Of a stretch of 64,000 nt of DNA, positions 33,216 through 42,614 are shown one piece after another (the stretch's first letter is position 1; every line of letters begins with the position of its first letter). Made by a program: the position numbers and the translations under genes. This DNA is from Nitrospira sp. Lineage in GTDB: Bacteria > Nitrospirota > Nitrospiria > Nitrospirales > Nitrospiraceae. The stretch covers positions 1,597,001-1,661,000 of the forward strand of contig CP054184.1 in NCBI GenBank assembly GCA_015709715.1, written 5' to 3'. The notes below the pieces were generated by a model. The model saw only the letters and a program-made list of their open reading frames with translations, was not told the DNA's origin and ran no database searches.

Positions 33216-34410
33216 GGGTGCGTTTCGTCTCTTCGAGGTGTTTCCTGAGATAGGGCATGAAGGGTGTGCCACCCGTGCCGACTGCAGTGGGATTGCCGGC
33301 GTGGGATTGCTGTTGACGGAAAATGTACCGCTCCGCATACCCGAGATGGGTTTCACGGAACTGGGCAAGCAGGTCTACGCAGGCGCAGAAAGCCTTCCAC
33401 AATTCCGGATGGGTGGATCGGCGGTCATCGGCATACCCACACAGGAGCGGCCTGTGCTGAGTATCCACACGCTGTTCGAGCGCTTCGATAAACGCACGGT
33501 GACGAGGCGGCATGTAGTCCCGCATTTCCATCAGGTATTGCGTCAGAGGGTCCTCCGCATGACTCACACCGAGCCCTGCATCCAGGGCGGGGACAATCGA
33601 ACTTTGTGAGCCGGTCTCTCCGCGAAATTGCTGCGGGCGCCCTCCGTAGGCCGACACGTGCTCATACACCAAGCCCTCCGGCAGCGTCGGATTGTTTTTC
33701 CAACCATGAATGAAGGGTCGCACGCGACTGTAATAGATGTAGGGATCGCAGCGCTCGGGCATTCGCAACAAGGTCTCGCACATGGCCTCTTGGGCAGCCG
33801 CCAAGCCACGCAGCCCCTTCAGGACTCCATCCGGGTGGTCTTCCAGCGCGGCATTCTGCGCGTCGACCAGGCCCTTCAGGCCAGGACCCGCCTCCGCTTC
33901 GATCTCCACGTGCACGAGGACGAACCATTCTTCATCGAGCCCGCCCAGAAAATTTTGCACCAAGGCGAGATTGCCCAATTCGATCGGCCGATTTGGATCG
34001 AGACGGCGCCAATTGTGCAAAGCATACGACGCGTAAGACAAGACGGGCGGACGCCCGAGCTGCTGTGCCACCGCATACCAGGGAAGGGCCAGACTCTCAG
34101 GTAACTGCGTAGCGGGATGGTCCGGGTCCTCCCACACATAGGCATGGCTGACAAAGGACAGGGTGCGCATCGCAGCACGAAAGGCATCGAGGCCCCAGTC
34201 ATCCGCGACCGGTCCCATCATCGCCTGCCGGTCATGAATCAGACGTCGCACTTGCCGCGCGGCAAGATACTTAGGAAGTTCCGCTCCCAGTTCATTCAAT
34301 ACGGCTTCATCGGGAAGTCGATCGAGGGGGTCGGTGATCGGAAGGAACCCGCGTTCCGGAGACAGGTCAAACGCGGCAAGCGACAGTGGTTGGGGCTTCT
34401 GGGCGGTCAT
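33208..34410 (-). CDS. indoleamine 2,3-dioxygenase family haem protein
   Basis: 400 aa. Family landmarks are YYSRVRPFIHGWK near 232-244, the haem-side FRGETGSQSSIVPALDAGLGV, MRDYMPPRHRAFIEAL, and the proximal haem ligand His355 in HLGYAERYIF. The conserved GTGGTPFMPYLRKH follows near 377-390. Members open the indole ring of tryptophan or related indoles with O2. The substrate here is not determined, and no kynurenine-pathway gene is nearby. ATG 34410 is used because GGGAGG precedes it. Unusual in a chemolithoautotroph. The downstream two-helix protein overlaps its stop. Confidence 0.85.
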   Translation of the reverse strand: MTAQKPQPLSLAAFDLSPERGFLPITDPLDRLPDEAVLNELGAELPKYLAARQVRRLIHDRQAMMGPVADDWGLDAFRAAMRTLSFVSHAYVWEDPDHPATQLPESLALPWYAVAQQLGRPPVLSYASYALHNWRRLDPNRPIELGNLALVQNFLGGLDEEWFVLVHVEIEAEAGPGLKGLVDAQNAALEDHPDGVLKGLRGLAAAQEAMCETLLRMPERCDPYIYYSRVRPFIHGWKNNPTLPEGLVYEHVSAYGGRPQQFRGETGSQSSIVPALDAGLGVSHAEDPLTQYLMEMRDYMPPRHRAFIEALEQRVDTQHRPLLCGYADDRRSTHPELWKAFCACVDLLAQFRETHLGYAERYIFRQQQSHAGNPTAVGTGGTPFMPYLRKHLEETKRTHA

Positions 34411-34499
34411 GACACCTCCCCGTTGCTGCGACCTCACTCATTGTACCCTATACAGACCCACAACGATCCAACGGCAGGAGCGAACGGCACCCCTCTCCG

Positions 34500-35102
34500 T
34501 CACTGACATGGCTCATTCGGCTTCGGCCCGCCTTCCGGCTTGTCCCGCACATTGAACTGATTCATCGCGGTGGCAACATCCCGATTCACGAGCAATTCCA
34601 GCGCATCGACGGCCCGAGCCAAACAGGGTTCGTACACAGCCATTTCGTTCGCGGAAACCGGCTCCAGCACGTAATCCGCCGAGTCCTGCCGAGGCGCCGG
34701 ACGGCCGATGCCGATCTTGACGCGTACGAACTGCGGCGTACCCAGGGCCTCGACAATGGATTTAATGCCGTTGTGGCCGCCGCTCCCGCCACCCTGCCTG
34801 ATCCGAAGCCGGCCGGGCTCCATGTCGAGGTCGTCATGCACGACGACCAGCGCCTCGGGCGTCAAGCCAAGTTCGCGAAGGAGGCCTTTCAGGGGAGGAC
34901 CGGTGACATTCATCCAATCGAGCATTCCGGCAAGCTCGACCAGTTTGGAACCGGCGCGACCCGAGCCTCGCTGGGCCGCGCCCTTCCTGATGAGGCGAAT
35001 CGACCAACGCGCCGCCGCCCGTTCGACGACCCAACACCCGATGTTGTGGCGGGTCGCCGCATACTGAGGGCCGGGGTTGCCCAAACCGACGATGAGGTGC
35101 AA
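34500..35102 (-). CDS. pth: peptidyl-tRNA hydrolase
   Basis: 200 aa, recycles tRNA from drop-off peptidyl-tRNA. Motifs: IVGLGNPGPQYAATRHNIG with catalytic His19, the N-x-S/T-like MNVTGPPLK, VVHDDLDMEPGRLRIRQGGGSGGHNGIKSI, and FVRVKIGIGRP. It starts 5 nt after rplY. The last 15 residues, rich in Pro and Lys, extend beyond the usual end. Confidence 0.94.
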   Translation of the reverse strand: MHLIVGLGNPGPQYAATRHNIGCWVVERAAARWSIRLIRKGAAQRGSGRAGSKLVELAGMLDWMNVTGPPLKGLLRELGLTPEALVVVHDDLDMEPGRLRIRQGGGSGGHNGIKSIVEALGTPQFVRVKIGIGRPAPRQDSADYVLEPVSANEMAVYEPCLARAVDALELLVNRDVATAMNQFNVRDKPEGGPKPNEPCQ

Positions 35103-35107
35103 CGCAG

Positions 35108-35857
35108 CTACTTCTTCTTTTCCGGCTCTTTCTTCTCAGCACCCTTGGCCGCGGCCCCGGCCTTGGCTTCACCGGCTTTGCCCGCCTCGGCCGTGCCCTC
35201 CGCCGCCGCCTTGCCCTTAGCCGCAACCTCCGGTTCCTTGGCGCCTTCGGCACCGGGAGCACCGGCCGTCAGCAAGGCTTCGAGCTTCGCATCGGTGATC
35301 GGGGCGGCAACGCTCACGATCATATGATCAGGGTCATCCAGGAAGCGAACCCCTTCGGCCTGCTTGACATCCTTGAGATGGATGCCTTGATTGATTTGCA
35401 ATTGCGACGCGTCGACCTCGATGAAATCCGGCAGCGCAGACGGCAAACACTCGACATGCAGCTCGCGCAATACGTGGTGCAAGACGCCGCCTTCTTTCAG
35501 TCCGAGCGGTTGCCCACCGGTCAGGTGCACGGGGACCTTCACCCGGATGGGCTTGTCCATCGACACCTCGAAGAAGTCCGCGTGTAACACCTTGCCGAGG
35601 ATCGGATCTACTTGATATTCCCGCAACAGCGCCGTACGTTTGGCCTTGCCGGCGGCTCCGTCGATGGTAATGCTGATCAACGCCGTGGACCCAGCCTGCG
35701 ACCGGATGATCTTCACCAATTCCTCAGGCTTGACCGAGAGCAGGAGACACTCTCCTTGCCCATACAGCACCGCGGGAACCCTGCCGGCTCGTCGCAGCTG
35801 ACGCGCGGGTCCCTTGCCTCCACCTTGTCTGCTCTCAACCGTCAAATCGAATTTCAT
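35108..35857 (-). CDS. rplY: 50S ribosomal protein L25 (general stress protein Ctc form)
   Basis: 249 aa. The 5S-rRNA-binding L25 domain (about 1-95: GGGKGPARQLRRAGRVPAVLYG, LREYQVDPI...VLHADFFEV) is followed by the TL5/Ctc beta domain to about 190. A tail of about 55 residues is almost wholly Ala, Lys, Glu and Gly (AAEGTAEAGKAGEAKAG...EKKEPEKKK). The order prs-rplY-pth is conserved in bacteria. Confidence 0.93.
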   Translation of the reverse strand: MKFDLTVESRQGGGKGPARQLRRAGRVPAVLYGQGECLLLSVKPEELVKIIRSQAGSTALISITIDGAAGKAKRTALLREYQVDPILGKVLHADFFEVSMDKPIRVKVPVHLTGGQPLGLKEGGVLHHVLRELHVECLPSALPDFIEVDASQLQINQGIHLKDVKQAEGVRFLDDPDHMIVSVAAPITDAKLEALLTAGAPGAEGAKEPEVAAKGKAAAEGTAEAGKAGEAKAGAAAKGAEKKEPEKKK

Positions 35858-35894
35858 CGTACTCCTCCTCGACCCGTCGCTCGACGCGAACGGC

Positions 35895-36836
35895 CTACAC
35901 GAATAACGAACTCACCGATTCATCTTCATGAATGCGCCTGATGGCTTCCCCTAGGAGAGGCGCCACCGACAGCACCTTGATCTTCGGACACTTCTGCTCT
36001 TTCCCACGCAACGGAATGGAATCGGTGATCAACACTTCCACAAGGCAGGATTGTTGGAGGCGCTCCAACGCCGGCCCCGACAGCACCCCATGCGTACATC
36101 CCGCCCAGACCTCGCGCGCCCCCTTTTCAAAACAGGCCTGCGCGCCCTGCACGATGGTCCCCGCCGTATCGATCATGTCGTCCAGCAGGAGGGCGCTCTT
36201 GCCTTGTACATCCCCGATAATGTTCATCACCTGCGCTTGATTCGGCCCTTCCCGACGTTTGTCGATGATGGCCAGATTGGCCTGCAACCGTTTGGCAAAC
36301 GCCCTGGCTCGCTCCACTCCCCCGGCATCCGGTGAGACCACGACCAGATCACTGATCCGGCGTTTTGTGATGTAATCCATCAAGACGGGCAAGGCATAGA
36401 GGTTATCCACGGGAATATTGAAGAAACCTTGGATCTGGCTGGCATGGAGGTCCATGGTCAGCACTCGGTCCGCGCCGGCGGTCGTAATGATGTCCGCCAC
36501 CAACTTGGCCGAGATCGGCACGCGCGGTTGATCCTTGCGATCCTGCCGGGCATAGCCGAAATACGGAATCACCGCCGTGATGCGGTTAGCCGAAGAGCGT
36601 TTCAACGCATCGATCATGATCAGCATTTCCATGATCGAGTCGTTGACCGGTGAGCAGCAGGACTGAACGACAAACACATCGGCTCCGCGCACGTTCTCTT
36701 CGACGCGGATGCGGATCTCGCCGTCGCTGAACGAGGAAACGGTCGCCGCCCCCATAGGCCGTCCGAGATAACTGCAGATAGCCTGCGCAAGCGCAGGATT
36801 GGCGCTGCCCGAGAAGAGCTTGAGTTCCCTGTTCAT
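35895..36836 (-). CDS. prs: ribose-phosphate pyrophosphokinase
   Basis: 313 aa, makes PRPP from ribose 5-phosphate and ATP for nucleotide, His and Trp synthesis. Motifs: [16 protein letters not shown], the ATP-site [22 protein letters not shown], the PRPP loop [13 protein letters not shown] and [15 protein letters not shown] 36836 is preceded by GAAGGGG. The 250-nt gap to ispE holds no tRNA that I can fold. Confidence 0.95.
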   Translation of the reverse strand: MNRELKLFSGSANPALAQAICSYLGRPMGAATVSSFSDGEIRIRVEENVRGADVFVVQSCCSPVNDSIMEMLIMIDALKRSSANRITAVIPYFGYARQDRKDQPRVPISAKLVADIITTAGADRVLTMDLHASQIQGFFNIPVDNLYALPVLMDYITKRRISDLVVVSPDAGGVERARAFAKRLQANLAIIDKRREGPNQAQVMNIIGDVQGKSALLLDDMIDTAGTIVQGAQACFEKGAREVWAGCTHGVLSGPALERLQQSCLVEVLITDSIPLRGKEQKCPKIKVLSVAPLLGEAIRRIHEDESVSSLFV

Positions 36837-37088
36837 TCCACCCCTTCGATCCGGTACGTGGCAACGCCGAATATTGTAACGATTCGAGTCGAGTTCGTAT
36901 AAAGCGGTGGGCACGGACGGGACGTTCGATCCCGCTGACCTCTTGGACTGTCAGGACATGAGGACGCCTACCGAAGCACAGCACATTAGCGAAAACGTCT
37001 GGAAGTTGTCAACCGCGCGGCAGCGGACGTCTCGTCAGACCACCACCGCAGCACCGCCCCCCTCCACCACCGTTAACCGTGCGCATGA

Positions 37089-37988
37089 TCAGGCCGGCGA
37101 AAGAACCGGCGCACCCGCGGTTGGGACCGCAACGGCTTTCATTTGCCCTTCCTCTACGAACAAGGCCGCAGCCCTCTCCGCCACAGTCTGCTCGCGGAAG
37201 ACGCCGAACATGGTCGCGCCGCTTCCAGACAGGAGCGCCACCTCGGCGCCGGCATCGAGCAGTCGGCGTTTGATGTCGGCCAATACCGGGTGGCGAGCAA
37301 AGACCGGCGTTTCAAAATCGTTTTCTGCAGCTTGCGTAACCTCGCTCCAGTCCATCTCCGATTGAACGTCCAGATGCCGATGGGCCCCTGACAGCGGGCG
37401 CACGGCGGCGCGGGTCGACACCAGTTGTTGGTAGGCCCACTTGGTCTCGACCGGAAAGCCTGGGTTGACCAAGGTGATCCAGCGTCGGCCGAGCAGCCGC
37501 ACGGGGCGCACATGCTCGCCCCGCCCGGTCACGCAGGCGGTCGGCGCCACGAAAAAGAATGGAACATCGCTGCCCAGCCGTTGGCCGATCGCGGCCATCT
37601 GCTCGCCCGACCAACTAAGCCCCAGCAGCTTGGCCAGTCCCAAGATCGTGGCGGCGGCATCACTGCTACCGCCTCCCAGCCCCGCGCCGAGGGGTATCCG
37701 TTTCGTCAGCGTGATCGACACCTCCGCCGACTGCCCGGCCCGTTCCAATACCAATTGCGCCGCCCGATACACCAGATTGCTCTGGTCGGATGCCAGTTGG
37801 GCATGATCACAGCGCAGGTCGATTCGGACTGGTCGGTCAGGCGTAACGGTGAGACGCAATTCATCCTCAAGCCCGACCGTCTGCATCAACGACCAAATGT
37901 CGTGGAATCCGTCGGAGCGACGCTCCAGTACCCGAAGGATCAAATTGACTTTGGCGGGGGTCAGAACACGTAAACTGGTACCGTTCAC
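37089..37988 (-). CDS. ispE: 4-diphosphocytidyl-2-C-methyl-D-erythritol kinase
   Basis: 299 aa GHMP kinase of the MEP isoprenoid pathway. The start has PAKVNLILRVLERRSDGFHDIWSLMQ, the ATP loop is PLGAGLGGGSSDAAATI near 96-112, and the C-terminal motif is LSGSGATMFGVF. It begins 21 nt after the PilR-like gene and is followed by prs, a common bacterial pairing. Confidence 0.94.
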   Translation of the reverse strand: MNGTSLRVLTPAKVNLILRVLERRSDGFHDIWSLMQTVGLEDELRLTVTPDRPVRIDLRCDHAQLASDQSNLVYRAAQLVLERAGQSAEVSITLTKRIPLGAGLGGGSSDAAATILGLAKLLGLSWSGEQMAAIGQRLGSDVPFFFVAPTACVTGRGEHVRPVRLLGRRWITLVNPGFPVETKWAYQQLVSTRAAVRPLSGAHRHLDVQSEMDWSEVTQAAENDFETPVFARHPVLADIKRRLLDAGAEVALLSGSGATMFGVFREQTVAERAAALFVEEGQMKAVAVPTAGAPVLSPA

Positions 37989-38009
37989 TCGCGGCTATCT
38001 GGGGCGGCG

Positions 38010-39389
38010 CTAATCCCGGCCTCCTTTGATCTCGTATTTCTCGAGGCGGTATCGGAATGAGCGGGTATTCAAGCGCAGGAGTCGCGCAGCCCGCTTCTTC
38101 ACCCACTGGCTGCGTTCGAGTGCTTTCAAGAGCAAGTCTTTCTCGATCGAATCAATGAGCCGCTCCAGGTCCAAACCATCCTCCGGCAAATCCGAAGGCA
38201 GGACTTGCTGGGTACTGACCGATTTATGGAGCCAGCCTCGAATATCCGCTTCCGTCACCGACGATCCCGTCGTGAAGGCCACGACGCGTTCGATCACGTT
38301 CTCCAATTCACGAACGTTGCCTCGCCATTCATGCGCCAACAGCACGCGCATGGCCTCCTGGTTCATCGTCGGCACTGGTTTACCACTTTCCTTGGCAAAT
38401 TTCTCCAAGAAATGTTGGGTCAGGAGAGGGATGTCGCTGGTGCGCATGCGCAGCGGGGGGAGCTTAATGGGAATGACATCCAATCGGTAATAGAGGTCTT
38501 CCCGAAAGGACCCTTCGGCCACGGCCTTCTCCAAATCCCGGTTGGTCGCCGCGATGATCCGCACGTCAACCTTCATATCCTGCGTGCCTCCGACGCGCCG
38601 GAATTCGCGCTCCTGAATCACGCGCAGCAACTTCACTTGGATCGGAAGCGTCGTATCGCCGATTTCATCGAGGAAGATGGTGCCGCCGTTGGCGACCTCG
38701 AAGAGCCCGGCTTTGTTGGAAATGGCTCCGGTGAACGACCCCTTCATGTGGCCGAACAACTCGCTCTCCAGCAATGTTTCGGGGACGGCGCTGCAATTGA
38801 CGGTCACAAAGGGCATGGACGAGCGCACGCTGTTGTAGTGGATGGCACGAGCCACCAATTCCTTTCCCGTTCCGCTCTCCCCCCCGATGAGCACGTTGCT
38901 TTTGGAGTCGGCCACCTTCTTGATGATGTCATAGACCCGCTGCATCGGCTCGCTTTGCCCGATGATTTGAGAGAACGACGATTGGCTCGCCAGTTCCCGC
39001 TTGAGCAACATATTCTCCGTCGACAACCGTCGACGCTCGATCGCATTGCGAACGATCAGTTGCACCTCGTCGACCTGAAACGGCTTGGTCAGGTAATCGT
39101 AGGCCCCCTGCTTCATGGCTTCGACCGCCGAGTCCGCCGACGCGAAGGCGGTGATCATCAGCACCACCGTCTCCGGAGAAGCGGCCTTCACAGCCTTGAG
39201 CACCTCTAACCCACCCACCCTCGGCATCCGGAGGTCCGTGATCACGAGGTCGAAGATTTCCTTCTGAACCTGGGCGATCGCCTCGTCGCCGTCGGAGGCG
39301 GTCGTCACAGCATACCCCGCGCGCTTCAGCATGATGCTCAAGACGTCCCGTAACCCCTGCTCATCATCGACGACTAGAATCTTTTCCAC
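38010..39389 (-). CDS. pilR: sigma-54-dependent response regulator, PilR/NtrC type
   Basis: 459 aa. Receiver (1-120) with phosphoacceptor Asp52, AAA+ domain with Walker A GESGTGKE at 170-177, and the sigma-54 contact loop GSFTGA at 217-222 (Ser instead of the usual Ala). Walker B is FLDEIG, and a Fis-type helix-turn-helix lies near 425-455. It activates sigma-54 promoters when phosphorylated by the upstream kinase, whose stop it overlaps by 16 nt. With pilC upstream, type IV pilus control is the likely role. The symbol is based on that context. Confidence 0.82.
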   Translation of the reverse strand: MEKILVVDDEQGLRDVLSIMLKRAGYAVTTASDGDEAIAQVQKEIFDLVITDLRMPRVGGLEVLKAVKAASPETVVLMITAFASADSAVEAMKQGAYDYLTKPFQVDEVQLIVRNAIERRRLSTENMLLKRELASQSSFSQIIGQSEPMQRVYDIIKKVADSKSNVLIGGESGTGKELVARAIHYNSVRSSMPFVTVNCSAVPETLLESELFGHMKGSFTGAISNKAGLFEVANGGTIFLDEIGDTTLPIQVKLLRVIQEREFRRVGGTQDMKVDVRIIAATNRDLEKAVAEGSFREDLYYRLDVIPIKLPPLRMRTSDIPLLTQHFLEKFAKESGKPVPTMNQEAMRVLLAHEWRGNVRELENVIERVVAFTTGSSVTEADIRGWLHKSVSTQQVLPSDLPEDGLDLERLIDSIEKDLLLKALERSQWVKKRAARLLRLNTRSFRYRLEKYEIKGGRD

Positions 39390-41062
39390 ACTTCCCTTCC
39401 TTCATGCCACAGCCGCGCACCGGTTTCTGGCGATTGCGGGAGACACACCACAAATCGCGTTCCCTTGCCCACTTCGCTCTCCACCTTCGTCCATCCCCCG
39501 TGCAGGTCCACGATGCGATGCACCTGAGCGAGTCCTAGCCCAGAACCTTCTTTTTTCGTGGTAAAAAACGGCAGAAAAATCTTGTCGAAGTTCTGTTTTG
39601 GGATGCCTTCTCCTTCATCCTGGAATGCGATTTCGATCACGTTGGTCCGGCACTCACCGAGTTCCACTCGTCGCACCCCCGTGCTGATCGTCAGGACTCC
39701 TCCGGCTGGCATGGCGTCGAATGCGTTGACGGCGAGGTTCCAGAATACTTGCTTCAGTTGATTCTGATCGACCGGCGCCGTGAGGGTTCCGAGAGCCGCG
39801 GTGAAAGCAATCGTCATGTTCCTGCGCGATCGAGCTTCATGTTGAATCAGATCCAATGTCTCAGCAAGGACTTTGTTCAAATCTTGCTCCGTGAGATGCA
39901 AGGCCGGAGGGCGCGCATACTGCAGAAACTCAGTGATGATGTTGTCGAGCCGTTTGCCCTCTCGAATCGCAATATCCATAAGCCTCTGGCTGGTCTCATC
40001 CGAGCCGACGTCATGCCGCAGCATCTGCATGGCTCCGACCAGCGCCCCCAATGGATTGCGAATTTCATGCGCCATCCCCGCCGACATTTCTCCGAGGTTG
40101 GCCAACCACTCTTTCCGGCGCATTTCTTCTTCCAGATACCGAATTTGAGTCAGATCTTTGAACACGCCAACCAGGCCGCGCTGCATCCCCTGCTCCTGCA
40201 GCGGAGAGACGGTCATACCTAACACCAAGCGGCTGCCGTCTGCCCGCCGGCATTCCACCTCGAATCGAGCCGGGGCCGTGACAACTTCCTCCGCGCCCGC
40301 TTCTCCCGGTCGGCAGTGGAACACCTCGCGCCAGGATCGTCCCTGCACCTCAGGAAACGTATAGCCGGTAACTTCATGGGCCGCCGGATTGAAGGAGGTA
40401 ATGCGTCCGACCTCGTCCGTCGCGAATACTCCGCTGCTGATACTTCGGACGATATTTTCGTGAAAAAGCTGGAGCCGGGTGAGCCCTTGTTCTTTTTCTC
40501 GCAGGGATTGATCGGCCAACCGCAGCTGGTCGGCCAAGATACCGCTCAGGAAGCCGACCATCAGAAACGCAAGTCCATAGGTCCCAATGCTCTGCAACGC
40601 TTCAGGCCCACTTAACTTACCCGGCGGCAGCCACCCATCGGAGTTGAGCACACCAAAGCATTGAATCCCTGCCATCGCTCCGAACAACAGCGCGCAGCCG
40701 GCGCCGGTGACCAATCCGACACGACGTTGCGGCACCAGACTCGCCACTGTCACCGTGACGACATAGAGGACGGCGAACGGGCTCTCAATCCCCCCGGTTC
40801 TCGCAACGAGGATGGTCTCCAGCAGGAAATCCATCGCCACCTGAGCCCAGGTGAAGACGGTCAAGGCACGCGGAGCCGTCAGATATCGCAACAGCAGGGC
40901 GCTGACGATCGTGAGTGCATAGGTCACGACGATCAACGCGGAGAAGGTCGGCACCAATTCTCCGCGCGTAGCCTGAAAGACCAGGGACAAGCCAAGCAGC
41001 AGCGTCACCACAAGGACGCGCAGGCCCAGCAACCAATGCAGCCGCGTTCTTAACTCCAACAT
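39374..41062 (-). CDS. pilS: PilS-like membrane sensor histidine kinase
   Basis: 562 aa. Six hydrophobic segments fill the first 175 residues (for example RVLVVTLLLGLSLVF, LIVVTYALTIVSALLL, TYGLAFLMVGFLSGILA), as in PilS. A PAS domain follows (about 200-305), then the dimerisation domain with His332 in AHEIRNP, and the ATPase domain with NAFDAM, DEGEGIP, FFTTKKEGSGLGL. It should phosphorylate the overlapping PilR-like regulator. The gap to pilC contains a strong hairpin. Confidence 0.83.
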   Translation of the reverse strand: MLELRTRLHWLLGLRVLVVTLLLGLSLVFQATRGELVPTFSALIVVTYALTIVSALLLRYLTAPRALTVFTWAQVAMDFLLETILVARTGGIESPFAVLYVVTVTVASLVPQRRVGLVTGAGCALLFGAMAGIQCFGVLNSDGWLPPGKLSGPEALQSIGTYGLAFLMVGFLSGILADQLRLADQSLREKEQGLTRLQLFHENIVRSISSGVFATDEVGRITSFNPAAHEVTGYTFPEVQGRSWREVFHCRPGEAGAEEVVTAPARFEVECRRADGSRLVLGMTVSPLQEQGMQRGLVGVFKDLTQIRYLEEEMRRKEWLANLGEMSAGMAHEIRNPLGALVGAMQMLRHDVGSDETSQRLMDIAIREGKRLDNIITEFLQYARPPALHLTEQDLNKVLAETLDLIQHEARSRRNMTIAFTAALGTLTAPVDQNQLKQVFWNLAVNAFDAMPAGGVLTISTGVRRVELGECRTNVIEIAFQDEGEGIPKQNFDKIFLPFFTTKKEGSGLGLAQVHRIVDLHGGWTKVESEVGKGTRFVVCLPQSPETGARLWHEGREVWKRF

Positions 41063-41194
41063 AGCGTGGACTCGCGGGGATTGTGAAAGCTGATCGAATG
41101 AGAGGCCTTGCGTAACGAAAGAGGAGACGCTTCACAGAGGCTGCTATGCGAGGGGCTGACGGGGACACGCATGGGGGCATCCTGCCCTGATAGA

Positions 41195-41229
41195 GGTGCG
41201 GTGCGGGTCCGCCGAAAGAACACCGCACC
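41195..41229 (-). terminator. hairpin between pilC and pilS
   Basis: GGTGCGGTG (41195-41203) pairs perfectly with CACCGCACC (41221-41229) around a 17-nt loop, 18 nt past the pilC stop. No T-run follows on the minus strand. It may reduce rather than end transcription into the pilS-pilR pair. Confidence 0.4.
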
Positions 41230-41246
41230 GCGGCGACGCCACGTCG

Positions 41247-42464
41247 CTACTGAATGGCTTGCGCCATCGTGAAGATCGGAAGGTACATCGCAATGACGAT
41301 AAATCCGATGATGGTGCCTAACACCACCATCATGATCGGTTCGAGCAGTGAGGTGAGGGCCGCGACGGCCTGGTCCACTTCATCTTCATAGAAGTCGGCG
41401 ATCTTGCCCAACATGGCATCCAACGCCCCCGTCGATTCCCCGACGGCGATCATGTGCGTGACCATTTTGGGAAACACATTGCCTTTGGCCAGCGGTTCGG
41501 AAATGGTTTTTCCACCGCTGATGCTGACCCGGGCGTTCATAAGCGCTTCCTCGATCACTTTGTTGCCGGAGGTCTTGGCGCAAATACTCAGGCCTTCCAG
41601 CAACGGCACGCCACTCGTAATCAGCGTGCCGAGAGTACGCGTAAATTTGGCCACGGACGCCTTCCTGATCAAATCCCCGACAATGGGGAACTTCAACAAC
41701 AGCCGATCGATGACGACGCGGCCATTGGTCGTGCCGTAATACCGTTTGACGGCATACATGGTGGCGAACAACGCCCCGGCCATCATGTACCAGTAACTCT
41801 GAAAGAAATTGCTGATATCGATGACCAGCTGCGTCGGGCCCGGCAATCCGATTTTCCCGCCCGACATTTCCGAGAACATCTTGGCGAAAATCGGGATCAC
41901 CCACACCATCAACACGCTGATGACGATGATGGCGACGCCGACAATGGCGCTCGGATACACCATAGCGGACTTGATCTGCCCTTTGAGCTTCATCGCTTTC
42001 TCGATGTGCTTGGCCAAACGGGTCAGAATCGTATCCAGCAGACCACCGACTTCACCGGCGTGAATCATATTGACGTACAGATCATCAAACACTTTGGGGT
42101 GTTTCTTCAGGGCATCGGAGAAGGTCGACCCCGCTTCCACGCTGTTCTTTACATCCGCTACCGTTTCTCGCAGGACCTTGTTCTCCGACTGAGTGGAGAG
42201 GATATCGAGGCATTGGATGAGCGGAAGCCCTGCGTTAATCATGGTGCCGAACTGGCGGGTGAACACCACAAGGTCTTTATCGGTGAGGCCGCTCCCGATG
42301 CTGAGGTTCAGTTTCCCGCCCTTCCCGGATTTTTCTTCCAGGCTGGTGACTACGACCTGTTGTTTACGCAGCTGATCGACCGCTTCGTCTCTCGTCTTGG
42401 CGGTCAGCTCGCCTTTTTTGACCGCACCCTGGCGGTTTCGTCCAACGTAGGCAAATGTAGCCAT
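41247..42464 (-). CDS. pilC: type IV pilus inner-membrane platform protein
   Basis: 405 aa. Two T2SS-F domains (about 70-190 and 275-395), each with FTRQFGTMINAGLPL- or FTRTLGTLITSGVPLLEGL-type starts, three membrane helices and a Gly-rich end (GTIIGFIVIAMYLPIF). The N-terminus FAYVGRNRQGAVKKGEL is typical of PilC. It anchors the assembly ATPase in pilus biogenesis. ATG 42464 is used; the frame upstream is unsupported. No pilB or pilT lies in the window. Confidence 0.92.
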   Translation of the reverse strand: MATFAYVGRNRQGAVKKGELTAKTRDEAVDQLRKQQVVVTSLEEKSGKGGKLNLSIGSGLTDKDLVVFTRQFGTMINAGLPLIQCLDILSTQSENKVLRETVADVKNSVEAGSTFSDALKKHPKVFDDLYVNMIHAGEVGGLLDTILTRLAKHIEKAMKLKGQIKSAMVYPSAIVGVAIIVISVLMVWVIPIFAKMFSEMSGGKIGLPGPTQLVIDISNFFQSYWYMMAGALFATMYAVKRYYGTTNGRVVIDRLLLKFPIVGDLIRKASVAKFTRTLGTLITSGVPLLEGLSICAKTSGNKVIEEALMNARVSISGGKTISEPLAKGNVFPKMVTHMIAVGESTGALDAMLGKIADFYEDEVDQAVAALTSLLEPIMMVVLGTIIGFIVIAMYLPIFTMAQAIQ

Positions 42465-42531
42465 GGCCTTGGTTCCACTCCTGTGACGGCGGGCCGCAAC
42501 ACACACGACGGATGCGGGAAACTACGTTTGA

Positions 42532-42560
42532 AGTCTATAAGACCCCCCACAACCTGTCAA
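42532..42560 (-). promoter_or_regulatory. promoter of pilC
   Basis: Minus-strand TTGACA (42560-42555), a 17-nt spacer and TAGACT (42537-42532). Transcription would start near 42525, giving a leader of about 60 nt before pilC. Confidence 0.55.
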
Positions 42561-42614
42561 ACAAATGCGGCGAAGCGGAGGCGAGCGTCGAGCAGTCTGA
42601 GACGCGTCAGCCGC

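Noticed and set aside
36900..36990. tRNA-like T-arm (CGGGA, 7-nt loop with TTCGA, TCCCG) near prs
   Set aside because: The loop bases are shifted from the TTCRANN pattern, and no anticodon or acceptor stem can be placed.
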